A DNA stretch of 10,486 nucleotides from Lachnospiraceae bacterium (GTDB lineage Bacteria > Bacillota > Clostridia > Lachnospirales > Lachnospiraceae). A model generated the notes under the pieces. The model saw only the letters and a program-made list of their open reading frames with translations, had not been told where the DNA came from and did not search any database. The DNA lies in contig JAILNW010000004.1 in NCBI GenBank assembly GCA_024691145.1, positions 1 through 10,486 of the forward strand. Direction: 5' to 3'. Shown one piece after another: positions 1 through 6,787 of the stretch. The position numbers and the translations under genes are program-made. Within the stretch, counting starts at the first letter, position 1; the number at the start of each line of letters is the position of its first letter.

Positions 1-1
1 G

Positions 2-532
2 ATTAAAATAAAAGCAATAGAAAGTGGAAATGTTGAGTATTTTAAAGATTATATAGAATATGTAAAGGAAGGCCATCATTATATAATAGATAAAAAAACA
101 TTGGAGAATGAGTCAGATTTATCAAAATTTAATCGAGAATATGCTGATAATGTAAAATGGAGTTATTGTGGTAAAAAAACGGGCTTTGTTCAAGGAAACA
201 ATAAAGATGAGGCATATATTTTATCGGTTGATGGTATTGAAAAAATAGATATAGCAAAAGAGAAAGTCGATAAATTAGAGTGTACAAATGGTAAAAGCTT
301 TAGGAATGTTTGTCTGATTGAAGATATGATGTATGCAGTAACGGTAGATAGCTTATATATTATAAATGTTAAAGAAGATAGGATTATAGAAGTTTATGAG
401 TTTGAACAGAAACCGATGGATATAACAGATTTTCATATGTTTTCTAATCATAAAGGGTATATAATTGGAAAATTTGAAAAAAACGGTTATGGTTATAATA
501 GGGTTTTATGGATTTCTAGAGACAAATTTTAG
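2..532 (+). CDS. Hypothetical protein, 3' end only (start outside window)
   Basis: The reading frame is open from the first complete codon (position 2) to the TAG at 530-532, so this is the last 176 residues of a longer protein. A TTG at 101 could be read as a start, but no Shine-Dalgarno sequence precedes it and the frame continues upstream, so I take the gene as truncated by the window edge. I do not recognise the family. The sequence alternates short beta-strand-like segments with charged turns (for example YILSVDGIEKIDI, DSLYIINVKEDRIIEVYEF, GYIIGKF), which resembles beta-propeller blades or another all-beta repeat fold; this is an impression only. There is no membrane segment in the visible part. 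It converges on the minus-strand AIM24-family gene, and an inverted repeat follows 37 bases after the stop. The coding sequence looks more A/T-rich than the housekeeping genes downstream, which would fit an accessory gene. Confidence 0.7.
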   Translation: MKIKAIESGNVEYFKDYIEYVKEGHHYIIDKKTLENESDLSKFNREYADNVKWSYCGKKTGFVQGNNKDEAYILSVDGIEKIDIAKEKVDKLECTNGKSFRNVCLIEDMMYAVTVDSLYIINVKEDRIIEVYEFEQKPMDITDFHMFSNHKGYIIGKFEKNGYGYNRVLWISRDKF

Positions 533-569
533 AAAAAGAGAACAATAATAGTTATCCTTAGATTCTTGA

Positions 570-620
570 AGGGAGTGTATAATAAAATTTATAACTTGCA
601 CACTTTATTATACACTCCCT
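570..620. terminator. Perfect 17-bp inverted repeat between convergent genes, probable bidirectional terminator
   Basis: Arms at 570-586 (AGGGAGTGTATAATAAA) and 604-620 are exact reverse complements, separated by a 17-base loop. It sits between the stop of the truncated plus-strand gene (532) and the stop of the minus-strand AIM24-family gene (632), where a shared terminator is expected. Neither side has an immediate run of T: on the plus strand TTTT begins about ten bases after the stem, and on the minus strand a pyrimidine-rich stretch is about 30 bases away. The stem is GC-rich only at its base. It may therefore act as an mRNA 3'-end stabiliser, or be a remnant of insertion-sequence ends, rather than a classical intrinsic terminator. 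Confidence 0.5.
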
Positions 621-631
621 ACCCATTGATT

Positions 632-1309
632 TTAGTTGCTTTTTGGAAGCATGGAAATTATTCTGCCTGCAAAGTCATTAAAGTTCTGAGTCTGAAGTAT
701 TATCTTTCCTGGTCCTGTAAGTTTAGTAAGGAATAATCCTTCACCACCAAAGAATATGTTGCCTAAGCCTTTTACTGTTTCAATCTCGTACTTAACAGAT
801 TCTTCAAAGGCAACAACATTGCCAGTATCAACTTTTATTACTTCTCCAGGCTGTAATTCTCTTTCGACCATATCTCCATCTACTTCAAGAAATGCATAAC
901 CATTTCCATGAATTTTCTGAAGTATTAATCCTTCACCGCCAAATAAACCAGCTGATAGTTTTTTGGTAAGTGTAATATCTACCTGAACATCGCTCTGGGC
1001 ACATAAGAATGCTTTCTTTTGTGCAATAAGAGGAGATGCAGAAACATCAACAGGAACTACTGTTCCAGGAACAGTAGAACCAAAAGCAATCTTTGCTCCA
1101 TCTGCAACAGCAGAATATGTAGCCATGAATAAAGACTCTCCGGCTAACATTCTGCCAAGGCCCTTCATAAGACCGCCCTTTGCGTTTGTTTTCATCTCAA
1201 TACCTTCAGTCTGCCAGATCATGCCACCGCTCTGAGTATACATGGATTCACCATAGTTTAAAGTTACTTCAACAGCAGGAACAGTTGTTCCAATAATTTC
1301 ATAATACAT
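632..1309 (-). CDS. AIM24 / TIGR00266 (DUF124) family protein
   Basis: A 225-residue protein, a normal length for the bacterial TIGR00266/AIM24 family. The family has an all-beta fold with internal pseudo-repeats and no established biochemical activity; the yeast relative Aim24 is mitochondrial. Visible hallmarks are the N-terminal GESMYTQSGGMIW segment (residues 20-32), the glycine-rich linker GGLMKGLGRMLAGESLF (45-61), and two copies of a GGEGL motif (124-128 and 188-192) within the characteristic pattern GLFGGEGLILQKIHG...GNIFFGGEGLFLTKLTGPG. There is no signal peptide or membrane helix, so it is probably cytoplasmic. The ATG is preceded by a perfect AGGAGG (about 1314-1319) at good spacing. 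It is transcribed alone, divergently from tex, from a promoter overlapped by a PerR/Fur-type palindrome, which suggests control by peroxide or metal. The family call is firm; the function is unknown. Confidence 0.92.
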   Translation of the reverse strand: MYYEIIGTTVPAVEVTLNYGESMYTQSGGMIWQTEGIEMKTNAKGGLMKGLGRMLAGESLFMATYSAVADGAKIAFGSTVPGTVVPVDVSASPLIAQKKAFLCAQSDVQVDITLTKKLSAGLFGGEGLILQKIHGNGYAFLEVDGDMVERELQPGEVIKVDTGNVVAFEESVKYEIETVKGLGNIFFGGEGLFLTKLTGPGKIILQTQNFNDFAGRIISMLPKSN

Positions 1310-1340
1310 AAAGAACCTCCTAAAATATTTTTATATGTTA

Positions 1341-1369
1341 ATAATACCATTATTTACAATAATTGTAAA
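1341..1369 (-). promoter_or_regulatory. Sigma-A promoter of the AIM24-family gene
   Basis: Read on the minus strand, TTTACA (1369-1364, five of six matches to TTGACA) is followed after exactly 17 bases by TATTAT (1346-1341, five of six matches to TATAAT). The predicted transcription start is near 1334, about 25 bases before the ATG, leaving room for the AGGAGG ribosome binding site. The -35 box and most of the spacer lie inside the palindrome at 1349-1373. Confidence 0.65.
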
Positions 1370-1373
1370 TAAT
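1349..1373. promoter_or_regulatory. PerR/Fur-family-like operator palindrome
   Basis: Two exactly complementary 12-base arms, ATTATTTACAAT (1349-1360) and ATTGTAAATAAT (1362-1373), flank a single central A at 1361. The core TTACAAT-A-ATTGTAA (1354-1368) has the 7-1-7 geometry of Fur-superfamily boxes and differs from the Bacillus PerR consensus TTATAAT-N-ATTATAA at only one base per half (13 of 15 match). It overlaps the -35 box and spacer of the AIM24-family promoter, the position expected for a repressor. It lies about 20 bases upstream of the tex -35 box, so an effect on tex is less likely. The palindrome is seen directly; the regulator is inferred. Confidence 0.6.
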
Positions 1374-1390
1374 ATATGAATTCTATATGC

Positions 1391-1419
1391 TTGCTTATTT
1401 TTTTGAAATAATGTATAAT
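1391..1419 (+). promoter_or_regulatory. Probable promoter of tex and the downstream operon
   Basis: A perfect TATAAT at 1414-1419 is preceded after 17 bases by TTGCTT (1391-1396), a weak -35 that keeps the TTG. The predicted start near 1426 gives a 5' leader of about 44 bases before the tex ATG, with AGGAGA at 1457-1462. It is the only good promoter seen ahead of the long plus-strand gene string. Confidence 0.6.
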
Positions 1420-1469
1420 AACATGCGTAGTGTAAAACATTTGACTTAAAAGGAAAAGGAGAAACGTAG

Positions 1470-3620
1470 ATGGATATTGTTAAGGCACTGGCTGATGAAT
1501 TGGGCATTAAAGTAAGTCAGGTAGAGGCAACTATTAAACTTATTGATGAGGGATGTACTATACCGTTTATAGCACGATACAGAAAGGAAGTTACAGGTTC
1601 ACTTAACGATGAGATTTTAAGAAAGTTTGATGAACGTCTTACATATCTTAGAAATCTTGAGGAAAAGAAAGAACAGGTAATTAACAGCATAAGGGAACAG
1701 GAAAAACTTACACCAGAACTTGAAAAGAGCATTCTTGAAGCTGAAACACTGGTTGCTGTTGAAGATTTATACAGACCATACAGGCCTAAGAGAAGAACAA
1801 GAGCGACTATCGCCAAGGAAAAGGGGTTAGATGGCTTAGCCAATATCATATTACTTCAGATGGCAGACAAGCCTATAGAAGAATATGCAAAGGATTATAT
1901 AAGTGAAGAAAAAGAAGTTGAGAATGAAGAGCAGGCGATTGCCGGTGCCAAGGATATATTAGCCGAGATGATTTCAGATGAGGCTGAGTACAGAACATAT
2001 ATTAGAGATATTACATATAAAGAAGGAAAGTTGGTAACAAATGCGAAAGACAAAGAAGCGCAGTCTGTTTACGAGATGTACTACAACGATTTTGAAGAAA
2101 GTATTGCGAAAGCTGCCGGTTACAGAATTCTTGCAATTAATCGTGGTGAAGCTGAGAAATTTATAACAGTTAAGATGGTAGCTCCTGTTGACAGAATTAT
2201 AGGATATCTTGAGAAGAAGGTTATTACAAGAGATAATCAGTATACTTCTCCTATTCTTAAGGATGTTATAGCAGACAGTTATGACAGACTTATTGCAGGT
2301 GCAATTGAAAGAGATATAAGGAATGAACTTACACTTAAAGCAGAGGATGGTGCAATCAGCGTATTTGGAAAGAATCTTAAGCAGTTACTTATGCAGCCTC
2401 CAATTACAGGACAGGTTGTACTTGGCTGGGATCCGGCATTTAGAACAGGCTGCAAGTTAGCGGTTGTAGATGCTACAGGAAAGGTACTTGATACAGTAGT
2501 TGTTTATCCTACAGAGCCACAGAAGAAGATTGCGGAAGCAAAGAAGATTGTACATAACTTAATTAAAAAGTATGGAATAACACTTATATCTGTTGGTAAT
2601 GGAACTGCATCAAGAGAATCAGAGATGGTTATTGTTGAGCTTTTAAAGGAAATTCCTGAAAATGTTCAGTATGTAATTGTTAATGAAGCAGGAGCTTCTG
2701 TATACTCTGCAAGCAAGCTTGCAACAGAAGAATTCCCTAACTTTGATGTAGGTCAGAGAAGTGCAGCTTCTATAGCAAGAAGACTTCAGGATCCACTTGC
2801 CGAACTTGTTAAGATAGAGCCTAAGGCTATAGGTATAGGACAGTATCAGCATGATATGAATCAAAAGAAGTTAGGAGAGGCACTTGGTGGTGTTGTTGAG
2901 GACTGTGTTAACAGCGTTGGCGTAGACCTTAATACAGCATCAGCTTCATTACTTGAGTATATATCAGGAATAAGCAAGTCTATTGCAAAGAATATAGTAA
3001 CTTACAGAGAAGAGAATGGAAAGTTTACAGACAGAAAGCAGCTTTTAAAAGTTGCAAAACTTGGACCTAAAGCTTATGAACAGTGTGCAGGATTTATGAG
3101 AATTTCTGATGGAGATAATCCATTAGATGCAACAAGCGTACATCCGGAGACTTATGAAGCAGCAAAGGCTCTTCTTGAAAAGTTAGGATATAAATTATCA
3201 GATGTAAAAGCTTCAGGTCTTACAGGACTTAGCAAGAAGATACATGACAGAAAGAGATTAGCTTCTCTTTTAGGAATTGGAGAGATTACTCTTGATGATA
3301 TAATTAAGGAACTTGAGAAACCAGCAAGAGACCCTAGAGAAGAGATGCCAAAGCCGGTTTTAAGAACAGATGTTCTTGATATGAAGGACTTAAAGGAAGG
3401 CATGATATTAAAGGGTACAGTGCGTAATGTTATAGACTTTGGTGCATTTGTTGATATTGGAGTTCACCAGGATGGTTTAGTACACATTTCGCAGCTTGGA
3501 GTTAAGAGATATATTAAACATCCTCTTGAGGTTGTTAGTGTTGGTGATATTGTTGAAGTCAAGGTTATGAGTGTAGATATAGCTAAAAAGCGTATTCAGC
3601 TTACAATGAACCTTGAATAG
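1470..3620 (+). CDS. tex: Tex family transcription accessory protein, S1 RNA-binding
   Basis: A 716-residue protein with the full Tex architecture: an N-terminal helical Tex_N region (about 1-200, including IPFIARYRKEVTGSLND at 31-47 and EDLYRPYRPKRRTRATIAKEKGLDGLA at about 98-124), a YqgF/RNase H-like domain (about 314-445, starting VVLGWDPAFRTGCKLAVVD), helix-hairpin-helix segments (about 480-560, beginning VNSVGVDLNTASASLLEYISGI) and a C-terminal S1 domain (about 641-714, with GTVRNVIDFGAFVDIGVHQDGLVHIS). Tex proteins bind nucleic acid and are linked to transcription, first described through effects on toxin gene expression in Bordetella. They act in the cytoplasm. The start is supported by AGGAGA seven bases upstream and by the MDIVKALADELGI N-terminus typical of the family. 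It is the first gene of the probable operon; the next gene begins 17 bases after its stop. Confidence 0.96.
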   Translation: MDIVKALADELGIKVSQVEATIKLIDEGCTIPFIARYRKEVTGSLNDEILRKFDERLTYLRNLEEKKEQVINSIREQEKLTPELEKSILEAETLVAVEDLYRPYRPKRRTRATIAKEKGLDGLANIILLQMADKPIEEYAKDYISEEKEVENEEQAIAGAKDILAEMISDEAEYRTYIRDITYKEGKLVTNAKDKEAQSVYEMYYNDFEESIAKAAGYRILAINRGEAEKFITVKMVAPVDRIIGYLEKKVITRDNQYTSPILKDVIADSYDRLIAGAIERDIRNELTLKAEDGAISVFGKNLKQLLMQPPITGQVVLGWDPAFRTGCKLAVVDATGKVLDTVVVYPTEPQKKIAEAKKIVHNLIKKYGITLISVGNGTASRESEMVIVELLKEIPENVQYVIVNEAGASVYSASKLATEEFPNFDVGQRSAASIARRLQDPLAELVKIEPKAIGIGQYQHDMNQKKLGEALGGVVEDCVNSVGVDLNTASASLLEYISGISKSIAKNIVTYREENGKFTDRKQLLKVAKLGPKAYEQCAGFMRISDGDNPLDATSVHPETYEAAKALLEKLGYKLSDVKASGLTGLSKKIHDRKRLASLLGIGEITLDDIIKELEKPARDPREEMPKPVLRTDVLDMKDLKEGMILKGTVRNVIDFGAFVDIGVHQDGLVHISQLGVKRYIKHPLEVVSVGDIVEVKVMSVDIAKKRIQLTMNLE

Positions 3621-3637
3621 GTTGAAAGGAAATATAT

Positions 3638-4147
3638 ATGGAAGATAATATAACTTTTAGCACAAAAGTTGCAGTATTTGATATGTATAAGTTTCAGATG
3701 AAACATGCTTATCATGGACTGCAGGGGATAATTGCCATTGTATTTAGTATAGCATCTTTATGCGGATATTTTGTCTATGGTAATGATGTAGATCCATCAT
3801 ATAAATTTATATTATTATTTGGTGGTTTGTTATTTACTGTTATTATTCCATTTACTACAATGCATAAATCAATGAAGATTATAGCTTTAACACCGGTATT
3901 TCGCAAACCGTTAAATTATACACTGTGTGATGAAGGTATTAAGGTATCCCAGGAAGAGGACGAAGCACTTCTTCCTTGGGAGAATGTTATAAAGGTAGAT
4001 GAAAAGTTAGGACAGTTATGCGTCTATTCATCACCGAGAAATGGATATATTATACCAGAGAAACAGGTTAAAGAAAGCTATAAAAGTTTGAAAAATTATA
4101 TTTTAGAACATGTGGATAAAGAAATATGTACAGTGAATTGTAAGTAA
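3638..4147 (+). CDS. YcxB-like membrane protein
   Basis: A 169-residue protein with a short cytoplasmic N-terminus, two hydrophobic segments that should span the membrane (about 29-48, starting QGIIAIVFSIASLCGYF, and about 56-74, FKFILLFGGLLFTVIIPF), and a C-terminal soluble domain. That domain (about 90-160) has the pattern of the YcxB-like C-terminal family: a predicted strand NYTLCDEGIKVSQEEDEALLPWENVIKVDE (93-122), with the conserved W-E-N-V at 114-117, then a strand ending GYIIPEKQV (136-144) like the usual 'fIiPkr' segment. The function of YcxB-like proteins is not established. The start has GAAAGGA about seven bases upstream. It lies between tex and tsaE with gaps of 17 and 31 bases and is probably co-transcribed, though no functional link to t6A synthesis is apparent. 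Confidence 0.75.
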   Translation: MEDNITFSTKVAVFDMYKFQMKHAYHGLQGIIAIVFSIASLCGYFVYGNDVDPSYKFILLFGGLLFTVIIPFTTMHKSMKIIALTPVFRKPLNYTLCDEGIKVSQEEDEALLPWENVIKVDEKLGQLCVYSSPRNGYIIPEKQVKESYKSLKNYILEHVDKEICTVNCK

Positions 4148-4178
4148 AAGCGATAAAATAGTTTGTGAGGATATATTA

Positions 4179-4604
4179 ATGATATTTGAAACACATTCGT
4201 CTGACGAAACTTTTAACATAGCTAAAGAAATGGCTATGAAGAGTGAAAAGGGCATTGTTTACTGCCTTATTGGTGATTTAGGAGTTGGAAAAACTGTATT
4301 TACACAGGGTTTTGCTAAGGGACTTGGAATAGATGAACCTGTATCAAGTCCAACATTTACCATAATCCAGGAGTATTATCAGGGAAGACTGCCATTATAT
4401 CATTTTGATGTTTACAGAATTGAAGATGTAACTGAGATGTATGAACTTGGATATGAGGATTATTTTTATGGGGATGGTGTATGCTTTATTGAATGGGCTA
4501 ACCTTATTGAAGAGGTACTGCCTGATAATTATACAAGGATAATCATAGAAAAGGATCTTGAAAAGGGCATGGATTATCGCAGAATAACAATAGAAGAGAT
4601 TTAG
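4179..4604 (+). CDS. tsaE: tRNA t6A biosynthesis ATPase TsaE
   Basis: A 141-residue P-loop ATPase of the TsaE (YjeE/YdiB) family, at the usual length. It binds the TsaB-TsaD complex and uses ATP hydrolysis to allow repeated rounds of N6-threonylcarbamoyl transfer to A37 of ANN-decoding tRNAs. Visible motifs are the Walker A GDLGVGKT (32-39), the switch segment SSPTFTIIQEY (56-66), HFDVYR (75-80) with the conserved Asp, and FIEWA (103-107), the Walker B-like region. The start is supported by GTGAGG eight bases upstream and by the MIFETHSSDETFNIA opening typical of the family. tsaB follows after 19 bases and tsaD lies further down the same string, so three of the four t6A proteins are made together; the threonylcarbamoyl-AMP synthase TsaC is not in the window. 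Confidence 0.96.
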   Translation: MIFETHSSDETFNIAKEMAMKSEKGIVYCLIGDLGVGKTVFTQGFAKGLGIDEPVSSPTFTIIQEYYQGRLPLYHFDVYRIEDVTEMYELGYEDYFYGDGVCFIEWANLIEEVLPDNYTRIIIEKDLEKGMDYRRITIEEI

Positions 4605-4623
4605 AAAGGAAGATGCTTGTAAT

Positions 4624-5349
4624 ATGAGATTACTGGCAATAGACAGTTCAGGAATGACAGCATCTGTAGCGGTTCTTAACGAACAGGGACTTATGGGTGA
4701 GTATACTGTTAACTATAAAAAAACTCATTCTCAGACTTTACTGCCTATGATTGATGAACTGTTAAGATTTTTAGAAATAAATAAAAAAGATTTAGATTGT
4801 ATAGCTGTTTCGGAGGGACCAGGTTCATTTACCGGATTAAGAATTGGAGCAGCAACTGCAAAGGGGCTTGCACTGGCTCTTGATATACCTGTTGCTGCAG
4901 TAAGTACTCTTGAAGCACTTGCTTATAATGGAATCAGCAGCGAAAATATTGTATGTCCTATAATGGATGCAAGACGCAATAATGTATTTACAGGATTGTA
5001 TAAGTGGAATGATTATAATAAATCTGAAGAGCCTGAGATTGTTATGGAGCAGACAGCCATGGAGATTAATGAATTAATAGAAAAGATTAATTCTATAGGA
5101 GAAAAAGTGCTGTTTGTTGGTGATGGTATAGGTGTCTATAGAGAAGTTATTGCAAAACAAATAAAAGTACCTTATAATTGTATTAATGATGTTATGCGTA
5201 ACCAGCGAGCATCATCGGTGGGTGCTATAGGTATGAGAAACTATAATAATGGAATTTTAACACATGGGGATGATTTTGAACCAGTATACTTAAGACTTTC
5301 ACAGGCTGAAAGAGAACTTTTGAACAAAAAGACTGGGAAAAGCGAATAA
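4624..5349 (+). CDS. tsaB: tRNA t6A biosynthesis protein TsaB
   Basis: A 241-residue ASKHA-fold protein, within the normal TsaB (YeaZ) range. It heterodimerises with TsaD and is needed for t6A transfer, but is not itself the catalytic subunit. Supporting segments are the opening MRLLAIDSSGMTASVAV, the diagnostic GPGSFTGLRIGAATAKGLA (65-83), the segment VAAVSTLEALA (90-100), and PIMDARRNNVFTGLY (112-126), where family members have a conserved DARR-x-x-V-[YF]. Near the C-terminus, FEPVYLR (218-224) is the typical end of TsaB. AAGGA lies somewhat far (about 11-13 bases) from the ATG, but no alternative in-frame start lies closer. The rimI start follows 34 bases after the stop, the usual tsaE-tsaB-rimI order of Firmicutes. 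Confidence 0.96.
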   Translation: MRLLAIDSSGMTASVAVLNEQGLMGEYTVNYKKTHSQTLLPMIDELLRFLEINKKDLDCIAVSEGPGSFTGLRIGAATAKGLALALDIPVAAVSTLEALAYNGISSENIVCPIMDARRNNVFTGLYKWNDYNKSEEPEIVMEQTAMEINELIEKINSIGEKVLFVGDGIGVYREVIAKQIKVPYNCINDVMRNQRASSVGAIGMRNYNNGILTHGDDFEPVYLRLSQAERELLNKKTGKSE

Positions 5350-5383
5350 TCATCAATTTAAAACTTGGAGGTTTTTTGAAAAA

Positions 5384-5830
5384 ATGGAAATTCGACCGAT
5401 GGCGGAAAAAGATATTGAACAAGTCTGGAACATGGAAAATGAGATTTTTACAACACCATGGAGTATGAATTCATTTGAATCATCTATTAACTCTATGGAT
5501 AATATATATCTTGTTGCCGAAGAAGAGGGAGATATTATTGGTTATTGTGGGTTGTGGGGCACAATAGATGAAGGCCAGATTACAAATATTGCTGTAAGAG
5601 AAGACAGACGTGGACAGCATGTTGGTAACAAATTACTTGAAACACTTATTGAGTATGGAAGAGAGATGGGGCTTAATGCATTTACGCTTGAAGTAAGAAC
5701 AAGCAATGAAGCTGCTATCAATTTATATCATAAGTTTAATTTTGAAGATAGTGGAATAAGAAAGGATTATTACCAAAAGCCAGTAGAGGACGCACTTATT
5801 ATGTGGCTTAGATTTGACTACAACGATTAG
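5384..5830 (+). CDS. rimI: Ribosomal protein S18 alanine N-acetyltransferase RimI
   Basis: A 148-residue single-domain GNAT acetyltransferase. RimI acetylates the N-terminal alanine of ribosomal protein S18 from acetyl-CoA, and is customarily encoded beside tsaB. The opening MEIRPMAEKDIEQVWNMENEIFTTPWS (1-27) is the usual RimI N-terminus. The beta4 region is QITNIAVRED (65-74), followed by the acetyl-CoA loop RRGQHVGNKLL (75-85). Glu103 (in TLEVR) and Tyr115 (in NLYHKF) fall at the positions of the catalytic residues described for Salmonella RimI. The loop departs from the classical R/Q-x-x-G-x-G/A motif, with His79 in place of the first glycine. TGGAGG at 5366-5371 is about 12 bases from the ATG, a long but usable spacing. 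An imperfect palindrome begins at its stop codon. Confidence 0.92.
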   Translation: MEIRPMAEKDIEQVWNMENEIFTTPWSMNSFESSINSMDNIYLVAEEEGDIIGYCGLWGTIDEGQITNIAVREDRRGQHVGNKLLETLIEYGREMGLNAFTLEVRTSNEAAINLYHKFNFEDSGIRKDYYQKPVEDALIMWLRFDYND

Positions 5831-5852
5831 TATGCAGAAGTTTCTGTATACT
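5829..5852 (+). other. Imperfect 24-base palindrome/hairpin between rimI and rnz
   Basis: Arms AGTATGCAGAA (5829-5839) and TTCTGTATACT (5842-5852) pair over 11 bases with one G-T wobble and a two-base centre (GT). It begins at the rimI stop codon and ends before the rnz ribosome binding site. No T-run follows, so it is not a terminator. In RNA it could form a hairpin separating the rimI and rnz cistrons; as DNA it could be a dyad operator. Only the structure is seen; any role is inference. Confidence 0.35.
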
Positions 5853-5869
5853 GAAGAAAGAGGAATATA

Positions 5870-6778
5870 ATGTTAGATGTTTGTTTACTCGGAACAGGTG
5901 GTATGATGCCATTGCCTAACAGGTGGCTTACGGCACTTATGACAAGATTCAATGGGAGTAGTCTGCTTATAGACTGTGGTGAAGGAACCCAGATAACCCT
6001 AAGACAAAAGGGCTGGAGTCATCATGATATTGATACCATATGTTTTACACATTATCATGGAGACCATATATGCGGACTTCCAGGATTGTTACTTTCTATA
6101 GGTAATGCTGACCGAAAAGAGCCTGTAACGCTTATTGGACCAAAGGGACTTATGAAGGTCGTTAATTCTCTGCGTGTTGTTGCGCCTGAATTGCCATTTG
6201 AGTTAAAATATATAGAATTAAATGAAAAAAGAGAAGTAATTAATATAAATGGTTATGAGATTATTGCATTTAAGGTTAATCATAGTGTAACCTGCTATGG
6301 ATATACTATTAATATTAACAGAGCCGGGAAGTTTGTTCCTGAGAAAGCAAAAGAGAACGAAGTACCAATGAAATTCTGGAACCGTCTTCAGAAGGGAGAA
6401 ACCATTGAAGAAGACGGCAGAATAATGACTCCTGATATGATTTTAGGAGAACCTAGAAAAGGAATTAAATTAACATATTGTACAGATACAAGACCTGTCG
6501 ATATAATAAGTGAAGAAGCAAATGGTGCGGATTTATTTATTTGCGAGGGAATGTATGGTACTGATGAATTTATAAAAAAAGCAAAAGAAAAGAAGCACAT
6601 GACGTTTCCTGAGGCTGCTTTGATTGCTAAAAAAGCCGAAGTAAAACAGATGTGGCTTACCCATTACAGTCCGTCAATGATTAATCCTGATGATTATAAG
6701 GAAAGTGTCAGAAAGATTTTTCCTGATACTGTTATTAGCAAAGACAGGAGAAGTATAACATTATCATTTGAAGATTAA
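5870..6778 (+). CDS. rnz: Ribonuclease Z (metallo-beta-lactamase fold), variant exosite
   Basis: A 302-residue metallo-beta-lactamase protein, matching the short bacterial RNase Z (about 307 residues). RNase Z cuts tRNA precursors after the discriminator base, typically those lacking an encoded CCA. Zinc ligands are all visible: HYHGDH (61-66), His138 (VNHS), Asp206 (CTDT) and His265 (LTHYS), with the family's extra His243 (KKHMT). The LIDCGEGTQ (33-41), GLPGLLLS (69-76) and IGPKG (89-93) segments also match RNase Z. The region of the flexible arm that clamps tRNA is present (about 150-185, through LQKGETIEEDGR), but the usual I-P-P-G-P-x-Y core is replaced by VPMKFW (165-170). The start has AGAGGA about seven bases upstream. 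It sits between rimI and tsaD, so a tRNA-processing enzyme is embedded in the t6A operon. A related MBL nuclease is possible but less likely. Confidence 0.88.
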   Translation: MLDVCLLGTGGMMPLPNRWLTALMTRFNGSSLLIDCGEGTQITLRQKGWSHHDIDTICFTHYHGDHICGLPGLLLSIGNADRKEPVTLIGPKGLMKVVNSLRVVAPELPFELKYIELNEKREVININGYEIIAFKVNHSVTCYGYTININRAGKFVPEKAKENEVPMKFWNRLQKGETIEEDGRIMTPDMILGEPRKGIKLTYCTDTRPVDIISEEANGADLFICEGMYGTDEFIKKAKEKKHMTFPEAALIAKKAEVKQMWLTHYSPSMINPDDYKESVRKIFPDTVISKDRRSITLSFED

Positions 6779-6780
6779 GC

Positions 6781-6787
6781 AAAGGAG
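6781..6787 (+). promoter_or_regulatory. Ribosome binding site that sets the start at 6798
   Basis: AAAGGAG lies just after the rnz stop and about 10 bases before the ATG at 6798. The ATG at 6768, in the same frame, lies upstream of this site, inside rnz, and has no good site of its own. It is therefore rejected as the start. Confidence 0.75.

Noticed and set aside
101..532. A complete gene starting at TTG 101
   Set aside because: There is no Shine-Dalgarno sequence before 101 and the same frame is open to the window edge, so a gene truncated by the window is the simpler reading.
1426..1469. Riboswitch or attenuator in the leader of tex
   Set aside because: Only about 44 bases separate the predicted start from the ATG, too short for a known riboswitch, and no terminator-like hairpin is present.
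1517..1849. Open reading frame of about 110 codons on the minus strand within tex
   Set aside because: It lies wholly inside the well-supported tex gene, has no family features, and its composition is what the complement of tex codons gives. The same holds for the minus-strand frames at 2643-2864, 3152-3403, 5225-5422, 6388-6600 and 7196-7384.
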